In this document: positions 46,649 to 56,293 of the stretch, piece after piece
Numbering within the stretch: position 1 is the stretch's first letter
Layout: each line of letters starts with the position of its first letter
Assembly: GCA_003218375.1 (NCBI GenBank)
Contig: QHNH01000027.1
Coordinates: 1-64,000, forward strand
Length of the DNA stretch: 64,000 bases
Origin: Verrucomicrobiota bacterium
Lineage (GTDB): Bacteria > Verrucomicrobiota > Verrucomicrobiia > Chthoniobacterales > UBA10450
Direction of reading: 5' to 3'
Position numbers and translations under genes: made by a program
The notes under the pieces: model-generated
What the model was told of the DNA's origin: nothing
Databases searched by the model: none
The model's input: only the letters and a program-made list of their open reading frames with translations

Positions 46649-47365
46649 GTGAATCCGCTCGAAGAACGCATCGGCTACAAGTTCCGCAATTCGCTGTTGC
46701 TGGCGGAGGCGCTCACTCACCCGAGCTTGCGCCACGAGACGCACCGGACTCATTTCGACAATCAGCGGCTGGAGTTTCTTGGCGATGCCGTTTTGCAGCT
46801 GGTCGTGACCGAGCATCTTTACGGATATTTCACCGCCGAAGCGGAAGGCAAGCTGACCAAACTGCGGGCGCGCCTGGTCTCCCGGGAAGCGTTGGCGGTC
46901 CACGCGGCGGCGATCAACCTGGGACACTATCTCATGATGGGCCGCGGCGAAGAAGCCAGCGGCGGGCGCTTGCGCAACTCGACCCTGGCCGACGCGTTCG
47001 AGGCGCTGGTCGGTGCGATTTTTCTCGATAGCGATCTGGCGATGGCGAGAAAATTTATCCTGGAACAAACCGCCGACGACCTGGCGCAGCTCGTGGAAGA
47101 ACCGATCGACGTTAATCCGAAGGGACAGCTCCAGGAGTTGCTCCAGGCGATCTCGCCGCGAAGTCCCGTTTACGAAGTGATGTCGCAGACCGGGCCGGAA
47201 CATGCCAAGACGTTCGTCGTGCGCGCTGTATGGGAAGGCATCGAGCTGGGGCAGGGAACCGGACGCAGTAAGAAACAGGCTGAAACCGCGGCGGCGATCG
47301 AAGCGATGAGGGAACGGCGCTGGGAGAAGGAGTCGGCGTTGGCAGAGCGCGAGCAAGGAACATAG
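46649..47365 (+). CDS. rnc: ribonuclease III
   Basis: A 238-residue double-strand-specific RNase. The catalytic signature is QRLEFLGDAVLQ and the second acidic site is LADAFEALVGAIFLD. The C-terminal dsRNA-binding domain is PKGQLQELLQ, ending in GRSKKQAETAAA. It uses a GTG start. Length is normal for the family. Confidence 0.95.
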   Translation: MNPLEERIGYKFRNSLLLAEALTHPSLRHETHRTHFDNQRLEFLGDAVLQLVVTEHLYGYFTAEAEGKLTKLRARLVSREALAVHAAAINLGHYLMMGRGEEASGGRLRNSTLADAFEALVGAIFLDSDLAMARKFILEQTADDLAQLVEEPIDVNPKGQLQELLQAISPRSPVYEVMSQTGPEHAKTFVVRAVWEGIELGQGTGRSKKQAETAAAIEAMRERRWEKESALAEREQGT

Positions 47366-47458
47366 GCTTGTAGCCTGTGTGGCCAACGGGTTTTCAACCC
47401 GTTGATTTCTTTGAAGCGGATTACAAGTCCGCTGGCCGCACAGGCTACAAGCCTGTGT
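47360..47458. repeat. CAGGCTACAAGCCTGTG inverted repeat after rnc
   Basis: Left arm CATAGGCTTGTAGCCTGTGT and right arm ACAGGCTACAAGCCTGTGT, nearly complementary, flank an AACGGGTTTTCAACCCGTT hairpin. It lies between the convergent rnc and thiD genes and may serve as a two-way terminator. Confidence 0.7.
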
Positions 47459-47461
47459 TCC

Positions 47462-48259
47462 TCAAAGGCGCGGCGAGTGATTGAGCGCGTGGACTGCGTC
47501 CCACGCGTGATGTTGGGCAATCGCAGCCGTGACGAATTTCTTCGCGCGTCGGATCGCTTCTTCGAGCGATAACCCGGCGGCGAGGCCGGCGGTAATCGCT
47601 GCTGAATAAGTGCACCCGGTTCCATGCGTCGCGATGCCGCGGGAAAAAGGCGCGGAGAATTCGATCACCTTTCCGTCAGCAAAAAGCAGATCCATGGCGC
47701 TATCGCCCGCGAGATGGCCGCCTTTTAACAGGACCGGCACGCGATATTTTTCCGTAAGGATTTCGCCGGCTTCGCGCATGGCAGGTAGATTACGGATCGA
47801 TTTGCCGATTAGCAGGCTGGCTTCGCCGAGGTTCGGCGTCAAGAGCGCGGCGAGCGGAAACAACTCCCGCTCGTAAGTTTCCATCGCGTCGTCCTGGAGC
47901 AGCGCGTCCCCGCTCGTCGCGATCATCACCGGATCGATGACGAGCGGCGTCGATCGGTGAGTGCGAAGTGTGCTAGCGATTTCTGCGATGATGCTGGCGG
48001 AGAAAAGCAGCCCGGTCTTGATCGCGGCGACCGGGAAACTGCGGAGGAGCACTTCGATTTGATCGCGCACCAGCTCAGCACTAACCGGCTCGATTTTCGA
48101 AACCTTACCCGGCGTTTCCGCGACCACGCAGGTGACCGCGGTCAATCCGTAAACACCGAGGGCGCTAAATGTTTTCAGATCGGCCTGGATGCCGGCGCCG
48201 GCGCTGCTGTCCGAACCGGCGATGGTGAGCGCGACCGGGACTTTGGATTTCGCCGGCAT
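47462..48259 (-). CDS. thiD: bifunctional hydroxymethylpyrimidine / phosphomethylpyrimidine kinase
   Basis: A 265-residue ribokinase-fold enzyme of thiamine synthesis. It begins VPVALTIAGSDSSAGAGIQA with the substrate-binding GSDSSAGAGIQAD. VVIDPVM-type LVIDPVMIATSG lies at the centre, and THGTGCTYSAAI holds the ATP site. Start 48259 chosen over an ORF 143 codons longer. HGTGC carries the catalytic Cys. Confidence 0.93.
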   Translation of the reverse strand: MPAKSKVPVALTIAGSDSSAGAGIQADLKTFSALGVYGLTAVTCVVAETPGKVSKIEPVSAELVRDQIEVLLRSFPVAAIKTGLLFSASIIAEIASTLRTHRSTPLVIDPVMIATSGDALLQDDAMETYERELFPLAALLTPNLGEASLLIGKSIRNLPAMREAGEILTEKYRVPVLLKGGHLAGDSAMDLLFADGKVIEFSAPFSRGIATHGTGCTYSAAITAGLAAGLSLEEAIRRAKKFVTAAIAQHHAWDAVHALNHSPRL

Positions 48260-48296
48260 CTTCTTCAAAAGACGGGCCGCAGGCCCGTGGCTACAG

Positions 48297-48530
48297 TTAA
48301 GCGCCGTCGGCGCCGATCGCTTCGACCGGGCAGCCTTCCATCGCTTCCTTGCAGAGCGCTTCTTCCTCGGGACTCTCGGGCTGCTTGTAAACGAAGGAGT
48401 GGCCGCCATCGTCGTTGCGCTTGTAATTCGCCGGTGCGGTTTCGCGGCAAAGATCGCAATCGATGCATTGATCGTCGACGTAGTAGGGGCCGGAAACGTT
48501 CTCCGGATATTTGTTTGCGGGGTCGGCCAT
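48297..48530 (-). CDS. [4Fe-4S] ferredoxin
   Basis: A 77-residue ferredoxin with one cluster site: CIDCDLC (CxxCxxC) followed by a fourth ligand in GCPVEAIG. The additional Cys in EEALCKEAM is four positions off a second cluster and is not a clear ligand. It lies between thiD and a divergent small membrane protein. Confidence 0.85.
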   Translation of the reverse strand: MADPANKYPENVSGPYYVDDQCIDCDLCRETAPANYKRNDDGGHSFVYKQPESPEEEALCKEAMEGCPVEAIGADGA

Positions 48531-48647
48531 ATTCTTCCGTTAAAAGCGAACTGGAAGGTAGAAAGAAACCCCTCGGGCGCAATAGAAATCTGGCCCGGAA
48601 CCCAGCCAGGCGCGACCAAGCGCGAGGCCAACGGCGAAGAGTGGGAG

Positions 48648-48911
48648 ATGGCCCGCGTCGCGCCGACCAAAAAAGAGAAAACCAACACGCTGCGGGCGTT
48701 CGTGGTGGAGCTGGCCGTCTACGCGGTTTTCGTGACCGGATATTTCTTCCTGGTCCTCCATTATCTCTCGGGCTGGCTCCAGAATCTTCATTTATACCAC
48801 GTTAAGATTTACGCGTTCGCGACCATCGTCCTGATCATCGGTCAGGCGGTGTTTCTCGAAAGCGTCACCACCTGGCTGCTGCGACTTCTGCGCGGCGGCC
48901 GCTCGGAATAA
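48648..48911 (+). CDS. small membrane protein, start uncertain
   Basis: An 87-residue protein with two predicted helices (AVYAVFVTGYFFLVLHYL and IYAFATIVLIIGQAVFLE). The reading frame is open far upstream. Part of that upstream frame (ANWKVERNPSGAIEIWPG) looks protein-like, so the true start may be 100 or more bp earlier with a non-ATG codon. It ends 3 bp before the TauE-like gene and is probably in the same transcript. Confidence 0.5.
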   Translation: MARVAPTKKEKTNTLRAFVVELAVYAVFVTGYFFLVLHYLSGWLQNLHLYHVKIYAFATIVLIIGQAVFLESVTTWLLRLLRGGRSE

Positions 48912-48914
48912 CCA

Positions 48915-49841
48915 ATGTTCTTCCCGATCTCGATCTCCACCATCAACCCGATCTATCTGGTCGCGATCGGATTTCTCATTGGCGTTCTCGGCGGATTCTT
49001 CGGCGTGGGCGGAAGCTTCATCGCGGGCCCGGCCCTGCGCGCGGTGGGATTGGAATGGAATTTCGCAGTCGGCACGGACCTGGCCCACATCGTGGGCAAG
49101 TCGGTGGTGGCGGCGAAGCGGCACCGCGCGCTCGGCAACGTGGATTTAAAGCTGGGCCTGATCATGGCCATCGGGACCATGGGCGGTGCGGAAGTGGGCG
49201 CGCAATTGATCCAAATGTTGAAACGCGCCGGGAATGTGAACTTCGTCGTCAGCATCGTCTCGATCGTGATCTATTTCAGCATTTCGACCTTCATGATCTG
49301 GGAAGCGTGGCGAACGCTGCAGTATCAAAAGAAACGGCGGCCACGCACGAAGGTGCCGGGAACGGCGGCCAAGCAGGACGAGTCATCCTTTAGCCACCGC
49401 ACCCAGGCGATCCAGCGTCTGAAACTTTGGCCGATGATTTCGCTCCCGGCTTCCGGGGTGAAAGCGATCTCGCTCTGGGTCATCATCCTGGTTTCGTTTG
49501 TCGGCGGTTTATTCAGTGGATTCCTCGGCGGCGGCGCCGGCTACATCCGGATGCCGATGCTGGTCTACGTGCTGGGAATTCCCACTCACCTCGCCGTGGG
49601 CACGGATCTTTTCGAGATCATCATCTCGGCGAGCTACGGCACGTTCAGCCACGCGATCAAAGGCAACGTCGACATTCTGATCGCGCTGGTCATGCACACC
49701 GGCGCGGCGATCGGGGCGCAGATCGGCGCGATCTCGACCCAATATTTTGCAGGGCCGAAAATCCGGCTGGCCTTCGTGCCGTTGCCGTTGATCGGCGCGG
49801 CCATCGTCATTTACACCCTCGTCACCGGACACAAACTGTAG
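48915..49841 (+). CDS. TauE/SafE-family anion transporter
   Basis: A 308-residue polytopic membrane protein. Each half carries the family's glycine-rich helix start: IGVLGGFFGVGGSFIAGP and GGLFSGFLGGGAGYIRMP, each followed by AVGTDL. This two-fold pseudo-repeat is diagnostic for sulfite/sulfonate exporters and related carriers. A Lys/Arg-rich cytoplasmic loop separates the halves. It is followed 4 bp later by the universal stress protein gene. Confidence 0.9.
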   Translation: MFFPISISTINPIYLVAIGFLIGVLGGFFGVGGSFIAGPALRAVGLEWNFAVGTDLAHIVGKSVVAAKRHRALGNVDLKLGLIMAIGTMGGAEVGAQLIQMLKRAGNVNFVVSIVSIVIYFSISTFMIWEAWRTLQYQKKRRPRTKVPGTAAKQDESSFSHRTQAIQRLKLWPMISLPASGVKAISLWVIILVSFVGGLFSGFLGGGAGYIRMPMLVYVLGIPTHLAVGTDLFEIIISASYGTFSHAIKGNVDILIALVMHTGAAIGAQIGAISTQYFAGPKIRLAFVPLPLIGAAIVIYTLVTGHKL

Positions 49842-49845
49842 CCGT

Positions 49846-50739
49846 ATGCGGATCCTCATTTGCAGCGATGGCACCGACCCGGCGGACAAACCGGTCCTGC
49901 TCGCCGCCCTCGTGGCGGCGCCGACCAAGGCCGAGTCCACGCTGCTCGGAATCACGGAGACGGCCGGGGACGAAAAACCGTTGCGCGACGCCTTGGAAAG
50001 CGAAGCGAAAAAGCTGAGAAAATTCGGCGTCTCGCCGGAGATTGTCGTGCGTGCCGGCGAACCGATCCGCGAAATTTTGGAACAAACGAAGACAACCGCC
50101 TACGACATGACGATCATCGGCGCGCGCCGTAAAAGCAGCAGCGGACCCTATTGGCGCGCGGGAAAAACCTACGAAGTCATCAAGGCAATCCCGACGCCGG
50201 TGCTGCTCGCGACCGGGATCTGCGAGACGCTGAAGAGTTTCATCGTCTGCACCGGCGGGAAAAAATATATCGACGCCGCCGTGGAATTAACCGGCAAACT
50301 CGCCGCGGCCGTCGGCGCGTCTGTCACCCTGTTGCACGTCATGGCGGAACCGCCCGCGATTTACGCCGACCTCGTCCAGCTCGAAGAAGATGTCGAGCGG
50401 CTGCTCCAATCCGGTTCCGAGCTCGGGCGAAATTTGCTCGCGCAAAAGCAGCGCCTGGAGAAGCTCGGCCTCCTCGTCGAGGTGCGCGTCCGCCATGGTT
50501 TTGTGATCGACCAAATCTTCGCTGATGTGAGCGAACGCGGCCATGACCTCATCGTGACCGGCTCCTCGCCGACCCGCGGTCCGCTCGGCCATTACATCAT
50601 GGGAGACCTCACCCGCGGCATCGTGAATCGCGCAAACGTCCCGGTCCTCGTCGCGCGCTCGGCGAAGGGGGCCAACGCGCCGGCCGGTTTCTGGAATACG
50701 TTGAAACAGCTGTATGCGTCGAGCTGGGGAAGGACGTAG
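49846..50739 (+). CDS. universal stress protein, tandem Usp domains
   Basis: A 297-residue protein built of two Usp-like domains. The second domain has the conserved ATP-binding GHDLIVTGSSPTRG, then GHYIMGDLTRGIVNRANVPV (G-2x-G-9x-GS/T-type region). The first domain is more divergent (YDMTIIGARRKSSSGPYW). It is probably cotranscribed with the TauE-like transporter. Confidence 0.85.
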   Translation: MRILICSDGTDPADKPVLLAALVAAPTKAESTLLGITETAGDEKPLRDALESEAKKLRKFGVSPEIVVRAGEPIREILEQTKTTAYDMTIIGARRKSSSGPYWRAGKTYEVIKAIPTPVLLATGICETLKSFIVCTGGKKYIDAAVELTGKLAAAVGASVTLLHVMAEPPAIYADLVQLEEDVERLLQSGSELGRNLLAQKQRLEKLGLLVEVRVRHGFVIDQIFADVSERGHDLIVTGSSPTRGPLGHYIMGDLTRGIVNRANVPVLVARSAKGANAPAGFWNTLKQLYASSWGRT

Positions 50740-50753
50740 CTTCGCTACGAAAA

Positions 50754-50863
50754 CTTCAAATCCCAAGCTCCAAGCTCCAAAGAAGCTCCAAACTTCGCTA
50801 CCACCTTGGTGTTTGATGTTTGGTGCTTCTCTGGTGCTTGGAGCTTGGTGCTTGGAGCTTTTC
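50754..50863. repeat. AAGCTCCAA inverted repeat, family 2 copy c
   Basis: Arms made of CCAAGCTCCAAGCTCCAAAG and TGGTGCTTGGAGCTTGGTGC around the ACCACCTTGGTGTTTGATG centre. It lies between the convergent Usp and trpC genes. Confidence 0.75.
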
Positions 50864-51632
50864 ACAATCCTCCATCCCGCTGGAGAAATCCGCCCTGTCC
50901 GCGCATCAACGCCTCGCCGATCAAGACCGCATCCACGCCGCAGGCTTTTATTCGCGCCAGATCTTCCGCCGTCCTGATTCCGCTTTCGCTCACCAGTACG
51001 ATTTCCTCTGGCACTTGCTCGCTCAACTTTTCCGTCACGCCCAAATCGACTTCGAAGGTCGTGAGATTGCGGTTGTTAATGCCGATGATTTGCGCCGGCG
51101 CTTCCAAGGCGCGATCGAGTTCAGCCAGGGTATGGACTTCGACCACGGCATCGAGCTGATACGTCCTCGCCGTTTCCAGAAGAGAATTGAGCTGGGCATC
51201 ATCCAAGGCTGCCACGATGAGGAGGATCGCATCGGCGCCCGCCATGGCGGCTTCCATGATCTGAAGCGGATCGAGGATGAAATCTTTGCGAAGAAGCGGT
51301 TGCGGAACCGCGGCGCGAATCGTCCCGAGATAACGGAGATGACCCTGGAAGAATCGCTCGTCTGTCAGGACCGATATCGCTTCCACGCCGGCGCGCGCAT
51401 AATTTTTTGCGATCGCGACCGGATCGAATGACTCGACAATCACGCCGGCCGACGGCGACGCTTTTTTCACTTCGGCGATCAACGCCAGCTTTCCTTCGCC
51501 TGGCTGGAGGGCGGATGCGAACCCGCGGAAATCGTTCCGGAGCAGCGCGGCCCGATGCAATTCATCGCGCCGCGGGCGCAACGCTTCGATCTCTTCGCGC
51601 TTTGCGCGCAAAATTTCCTGGAGACGATTCAT
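50862..51632 (-). CDS. trpC: indole-3-glycerol phosphate synthase
   Basis: A 256-residue TIM-barrel enzyme of tryptophan synthesis. It carries LIAEVKKASPSAGVI (catalytic Lys), VEAISVLTDERFFQG, LLRKDFILDP, IIGINNRNLTTF and EIVLVSESGI. Length and all the conserved residues are normal. No other trp gene is adjacent. Confidence 0.95.
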   Translation of the reverse strand: MNRLQEILRAKREEIEALRPRRDELHRAALLRNDFRGFASALQPGEGKLALIAEVKKASPSAGVIVESFDPVAIAKNYARAGVEAISVLTDERFFQGHLRYLGTIRAAVPQPLLRKDFILDPLQIMEAAMAGADAILLIVAALDDAQLNSLLETARTYQLDAVVEVHTLAELDRALEAPAQIIGINNRNLTTFEVDLGVTEKLSEQVPEEIVLVSESGIRTAEDLARIKACGVDAVLIGEALMRGQGGFLQRDGGL

Positions 51633-51710
51633 TGTTTCTCTTTTCCTCTAGCGCCGAATCGTGCCGGTTGCACGCTGCCGCGCGAATGGCATGCTCCCGC
51701 CGCCGATTTC

Positions 51711-51786
<76 letters not shown>

Positions 51787-52072
51787 TCGCATACGTTCCG
51801 TTTCTGCACTGAGCGGTCCGCTGTTAACAAAAAAATTTATCGAGCTTTCTCGACTTTCTTTTTGGCCCAGCTTCAGAACAGCGTCGCTCCTTTCTACTCG
51901 CTCTGTTGAGTTTACGTCCCTCCAACGGGCCCGAAGTCGACATGGCCCGCGCGGGTGCGAGGCCAAGGCGGCGCCTTACATTACGAAAATGTAAGCATCC
52001 AACCTGCGGGCACCGTTCCGAATACAGCTTCGTCTCTGTCCAATCCCAATTCAGGAAAGGATCCACACAACT

Positions 52073-55000
52073 ATGCGAATCAATCCCGCTTTTAAATCCG
52101 GCGTTTTCAATCCACGCCTCGTTCTCACTTTCATCCTCTTCGCGATCGGCGCTGCGCTGGCGATGTTCAGCTGGGCCTCCAATCCGGCAACGAGTAACGT
52201 CACCGTTCCCGGAAGCGCCGGCCAAAAAGTCGTCGTGAACTGGACCGGCGATATTCCGCCGCTCGTCAACGGCACGAGCGATTGCACCAATCTCGCCGAT
52301 ACTCCGGCCGCCGATCAGCATGTGTCGACGGTCAATGTCCCCGCGGGCCTCTACAATTCGGTGAACGCGAAATTCACTTTCCGCATCGAGTGGGATGAAA
52401 ACGCCGGCAATGACGAAATCCTGACGGTGCTAAATCCGGATGGGACCACGCTCGCCTCGAGCGATGGCGGCGATCCGCACGAAGAAATCACGGCGACGAA
52501 TCTTCCCGCCGGCGCCTATAAGATCATTGCCTGCGGTTTTATCAGCGGACCTTCTCCCCAGTCCTACGTTGGCAAGCTCACGATCGATACCTCCGTGGGC
52601 GGCCCGCCTACGCCTCCACCTACGCCTACTCCCGCGCCCGCCGCGCCCGGCGTGCCTCGCTATTACAATTACGCGCCGCCAGCCACGATCGGCGAAGCTG
52701 CCGGCGAGCCCTCGATCGGTTACAATCTCAGCAGCAAAAAGGCGATGTATATCGCCGGCCTTCAGACTTTGCGGGTGACGTTCCCGGAAAATATTACGCC
52801 GGCTGGTTCGGTCCCGGCCGCGTGCGACGCACTCTGGGACGATGTTTCCTATGTGGTGACGAAGACTAAGTCGCTCGATCCGATTCTCTTTACCGACCAA
52901 AGAACGGGGCGCACTTTTGTTTCGCAGTTGGATAGCGTGGTCCCGCCGGCGTCTCCGGTCCTGATTGGTCTCAACAGTTTGATGGCTTACACGGATGACG
53001 ATGGGGTGAGCTGGACGCCGGCGCAGGTTAATCCGCCGGATGGAAGCTACGATCACCAGTCAGTCGGCGCCGGTCCGTATCCCGCGTCCATTCCGCTGGG
53101 CAATCCGGTTAACAAAGGCGACGCGGTTTATTATTGTTCGCAAGCCGGAGTAACGGCGTTCTGTTCGCGTAGTGACGACGGCGGCCTGAACTTCGGCCGT
53201 GCCACCGCGATCTATAATGCCGTAACGGACGGCTGCGGCGGAATCCATGGCCACGTCAAAGTCGCGCCCGATGGCACCGTCTATGTGCCGAACCGCGGCT
53301 GTTCCGGCGTGCAGGCAGTTACTGTTTCGAACGATGCGGGAACCACCTGGACCGTGCGCCCGGTGAAGAACGCCAGCTTCACGGCCGGCGCGCCTCCCGG
53401 GATTCTCGATCCGTCCATCGGCATCGCGAATGACGGGACGCTTTACTTTTCCTACATCAACACGGACGGCCACGCGCACGTCGCGGTGAGCAAGGACAAA
53501 GGTGTAACCTGGATCAACGATTTCGACATCGGCGCGAGCCAGAAGGTGGGCAACGCGGTGTTCATCGAAGCAGTAGCCGGCGATAAGGATCGGGCCGCGG
53601 TCGGTTTCATTGGCACGACGCAAATCGGCGACCACCAGGCCGCGGACTTCAACGGAACCTGGTATGCCTTTCTCGCCCACACCTATGATGGCGGCGCGCA
53701 TTGGACCACAGTCAACGCTACTCCGAACCATCCGGTCCAGAAGGAAGCCTGTATCTGGAACCAGGGCGGCAGCAACCAGTGCCGCAATCTCCTCGACTTC
53801 AATGAAATCACGATGGACGAAAAAGGCCGGGTCCTTTACAGCTACGCCGACGGTTGCATCGATGATTGCGAGGAAGGTGGTCCCAACTCCTATAGCTCGA
53901 AAGCTACCATCGCGCGGCAATCCGGCGGCAAAGGATTGCTCTCCCAGTTTGATCCCAGCGAGCCGGTGGCGCCGCAGGCGGCTTGTCTCTCCGGCCGACG
54001 CGACGATCTCGCCTCTTACTTGAAATGGATCACGCCGGACAACGGCGGCAGCGACATTAGTGCTTACAAAATCTACCGCGGCACCACCGCGAATAACCTG
54101 GTCCTGATCGGGCAACAGGTCGGCGACAAGAACACCTATAACGATCGCACCGCCGACCCAGCCGTTTCAAATTACACTTATAAGATCAGGGGCGTGAATG
54201 GCTCCGGCGAAGGCGTGTTCAGCAACCTTGTTACCTTGCCGCTGGGCAAGCGCCTGGAAAAAACCGGCTCTTGCAGTGCGCCGGGCGTGACCGCGGTTAC
54301 CGATCCAGTCGGTGACGAGACCGACGGCGTGACCGAACACGACCTTACCTCGGTCTCCATGGCGGAGCCCGTTTCCAACCCGACGACCGGCGCCGCGGAC
54401 AACATCGTCTTCACGATCAAAGTGCAGGATCTCAACCCGGTCCCTCCGGGCTGGCGCTGGTCGGTTCGCTTCACCGTCGCGGGATACAACCCGCCCGCCG
54501 CCCCCGTTGTAGGAGCGCAGGAAGATTGGTTCGTCTCGATGATTTCATCGGATAACGCCGCGCCCGCATTCACCTACGGCACCACCGGCGTGTTCCAAGG
54601 AGCCGCGCGCTTCTTCAGCACGATCGGCAACCTCGCTGGCTCGAGTAAGTACGACGTGGATGGCACCATTACTCTCGTCTTGCCCAAGGAGACCTTCCGA
54701 TCACATGCCGTGTGCACCGGCACCTGCGCCCCGCTCGCTCCTGGCACAGCGGTTAGTATCGCTCTTGGCAGCGTCCGCTTCTCGCCGCCTTCGGAAGTGC
54801 CCGGTAGCGGTGGCACCAACGAAACCATTCCGGATACGACGGGTGCCGCGAGCTATCAGTTGCGGCCGGTAAACCTTTGCCTGCCTAACACCGCGCCGGT
54901 CGCCAGGCTCACGGCCGATAAAGGGAGCGGCACCGCCCCGTTGACAGTGACTCTTAATGGCAGCGCTTCCTCGGACGAGGACGCGATCGATACCGTCGCG

Positions 55001-55951
55001 ACCTATACCTTCAACTTCAATGACGGCAGCGATGACGTCGTCCAAAGTTCGCCGACGCTCGTGCACGCCTTTAACCAGGGCGGCCTCTACGACGTGAAGC
55101 TGGTCGTGACCGACTCACGCGGAAAAGTAAGCTCGAATACGGCCCATGCTTTAGTGGAAGTGGAACAGACCATCACTCCGAGCGCCGCGCAGTTATTGAA
55201 CATCTCGAGCCGGCTCCGGGCCCAGACCGGAGACAACACCCTCATCGGCGGCTTCATTGTCACCGGAAGTAATGCAAAGAAAGTGGTCGTTCGCGCTCTC
55301 GGGCCATCGACCCAGGTCCCGGGCTTCCTCGCCGATCCTGTCCTGGAATTGCACGACTCCACGGGCGCGCTCGTGACGAGCAACGACAACTGGGGCGATT
55401 CGCTCGAGGCCGCGCAGATTCAGGCGACGGGCTTGGCTCCGGTAGATTCCAAGGAGTCAGCCATTCTGCGGATCCTTAATCCAGGCGCTTACACCGCCGT
55501 CGTGCGCGGCAAGAACAACAGCATCGGCACCGCCGTGGTCGAGGCCTATGACTTGGATCCAACGAATAACTCCAAGCTGGCTAACCTCGCCACGCGCGGC
55601 TTTGTCCAGACCGGGGATAACATTCTGATCGCCGGTTTCATCACCGGAAACCGGAACACGAACATCAACGTGCTCCTGCGCGCGATGGGACCATCGCTCG
55701 CCGGTCAGGTTCCCACGGCCCTGGCCGATCCGATCATGGAGCTGCACGACAGCAACGGTGCGACCCTGGCGACAAACGATAACTGGCAGGACACCCAGAA
55801 AACCCAAATCGAGCAGACCGGTATTCCGCCTGGCAATCCGAAAGAATCCGCGATTGTCAGCTCGCTGCCGCCCGGGGCTTACACCGCCCTCGTCCGCGGC
55901 GTGAACAACGCCGTCGGCAACGCCGTGGTAGAAGTCTACAATCTGCCTTAA
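52073..55951 (+). CDS. giant exported multidomain protein (BNR-like, FnIII, PKD, tandem C-terminal repeats)
   Basis: A 1292-residue exported protein. N-terminal helix/signal ends near residue 40. A pre-peptidase-C-like beta domain (about 50-170) and a Pro/Thr linker follow. Then comes a sialidase/BNR-like propeller (about 200-640), with GIHGHVKVAPDGTVYVPNRG and VAVSKDKGVTWINDFD as Asp-box-type repeats. A fibronectin-III-like domain (about 650-730), an unassigned beta domain, and a PKD domain (APLTVTLNGSASSDE, FNFNDGSDD, about 950-1030) follow. It ends in two repeats starting about 1034 and 1170 (QTGDN.LI.GFI, RA.GPS, ELHDS.GA, SNDNW, GAYTA.VRG). Secretion and carbohydrate binding are inferred; a GGAAAGG ribosome site precedes the ATG. 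Confidence 0.85.
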   Translation: MRINPAFKSGVFNPRLVLTFILFAIGAALAMFSWASNPATSNVTVPGSAGQKVVVNWTGDIPPLVNGTSDCTNLADTPAADQHVSTVNVPAGLYNSVNAKFTFRIEWDENAGNDEILTVLNPDGTTLASSDGGDPHEEITATNLPAGAYKIIACGFISGPSPQSYVGKLTIDTSVGGPPTPPPTPTPAPAAPGVPRYYNYAPPATIGEAAGEPSIGYNLSSKKAMYIAGLQTLRVTFPENITPAGSVPAACDALWDDVSYVVTKTKSLDPILFTDQRTGRTFVSQLDSVVPPASPVLIGLNSLMAYTDDDGVSWTPAQVNPPDGSYDHQSVGAGPYPASIPLGNPVNKGDAVYYCSQAGVTAFCSRSDDGGLNFGRATAIYNAVTDGCGGIHGHVKVAPDGTVYVPNRGCSGVQAVTVSNDAGTTWTVRPVKNASFTAGAPPGILDPSIGIANDGTLYFSYINTDGHAHVAVSKDKGVTWINDFDIGASQKVGNAVFIEAVAGDKDRAAVGFIGTTQIGDHQAADFNGTWYAFLAHTYDGGAHWTTVNATPNHPVQKEACIWNQGGSNQCRNLLDFNEITMDEKGRVLYSYADGCIDDCEEGGPNSYSSKATIARQSGGKGLLSQFDPSEPVAPQAACLSGRRDDLASYLKWITPDNGGSDISAYKIYRGTTANNLVLIGQQVGDKNTYNDRTADPAVSNYTYKIRGVNGSGEGVFSNLVTLPLGKRLEKTGSCSAPGVTAVTDPVGDETDGVTEHDLTSVSMAEPVSNPTTGAADNIVFTIKVQDLNPVPPGWRWSVRFTVAGYNPPAAPVVGAQEDWFVSMISSDNAAPAFTYGTTGVFQGAARFFSTIGNLAGSSKYDVDGTITLVLPKETFRSHAVCTGTCAPLAPGTAVSIALGSVRFSPPSEVPGSGGTNETIPDTTGAASYQLRPVNLCLPNTAPVARLTADKGSGTAPLTVTLNGSASSDEDAIDTVATYTFNFNDGSDDVVQSSPTLVHAFNQGGLYDVKLVVTDSRGKVSSNTAHALVEVEQTITPSAAQLLNISSRLRAQTGDNTLIGGFIVTGSNAKKVVVRALGPSTQVPGFLADPVLELHDSTGALVTSNDNWGDSLEAAQIQATGLAPVDSKESAILRILNPGAYTAVVRGKNNSIGTAVVEAYDLDPTNNSKLANLATRGFVQTGDNILIAGFITGNRNTNINVLLRAMGPSLAGQVPTALADPIMELHDSNGATLATNDNWQDTQKTQIEQTGIPPGNPKESAIVSSLPPGAYTALVRGVNNAVGNAVVEVYNLP

Positions 55952-56286
55952 CCGTCGCGAGCGAACACTCGCACTGCCTGTGACGCGGTCGCGGCCATCA
56001 AGTGCCGCGAGCGCTTCCTACTTTCGATTTTCGATTTTTGATCGCCTTCTACTTTCCACTTCCTACTTTCGGTTTCGGACCTCCGACTTCCGATCGCCGA
56101 CCTCTGAACTCTACCTCGACGTCCGGATCGCGTCCCAGACTCGGTCCAGCAGTTTCGGATTGCGCGGCGCGGCCTGGGGGGATAGTTTCATTTACCTCCC
56201 CATGCTGACACCCGCCCCGTCGAACCTCAAGCTGATTAGACCCCAAAAATGCGCCTTTAAAGGCCCAATTATTGGGCCTAATTCTC
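55952..56286. other. gene-free stretch leading into the plus-strand cassette array
   Basis: About 335 bp without a supported gene. A CTTTCGATTTTCGATTTTTG and CCTACTTTCG-type simple repeat (about 56020-56110) is followed by unstructured DNA. Then come two hairpins next to the array head: GCCTTTAAAGGC and GGCCCAATTATTGGGCC. Confidence 0.6.
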
Positions 56287-56293
56287 GTTAGAT
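56287..56293 (+). other. attC right half (R' box), head of the plus-strand array
   Basis: GTTAGAT preceded by CTAATTCTC. The stretch 56276-56297 is almost the same as the reverse strand at the head of the other array (around 13119-13125, 21 nt shared). No matching R''/L'' is visible upstream, so this is a truncated attC or specialised array boundary. Confidence 0.55.
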
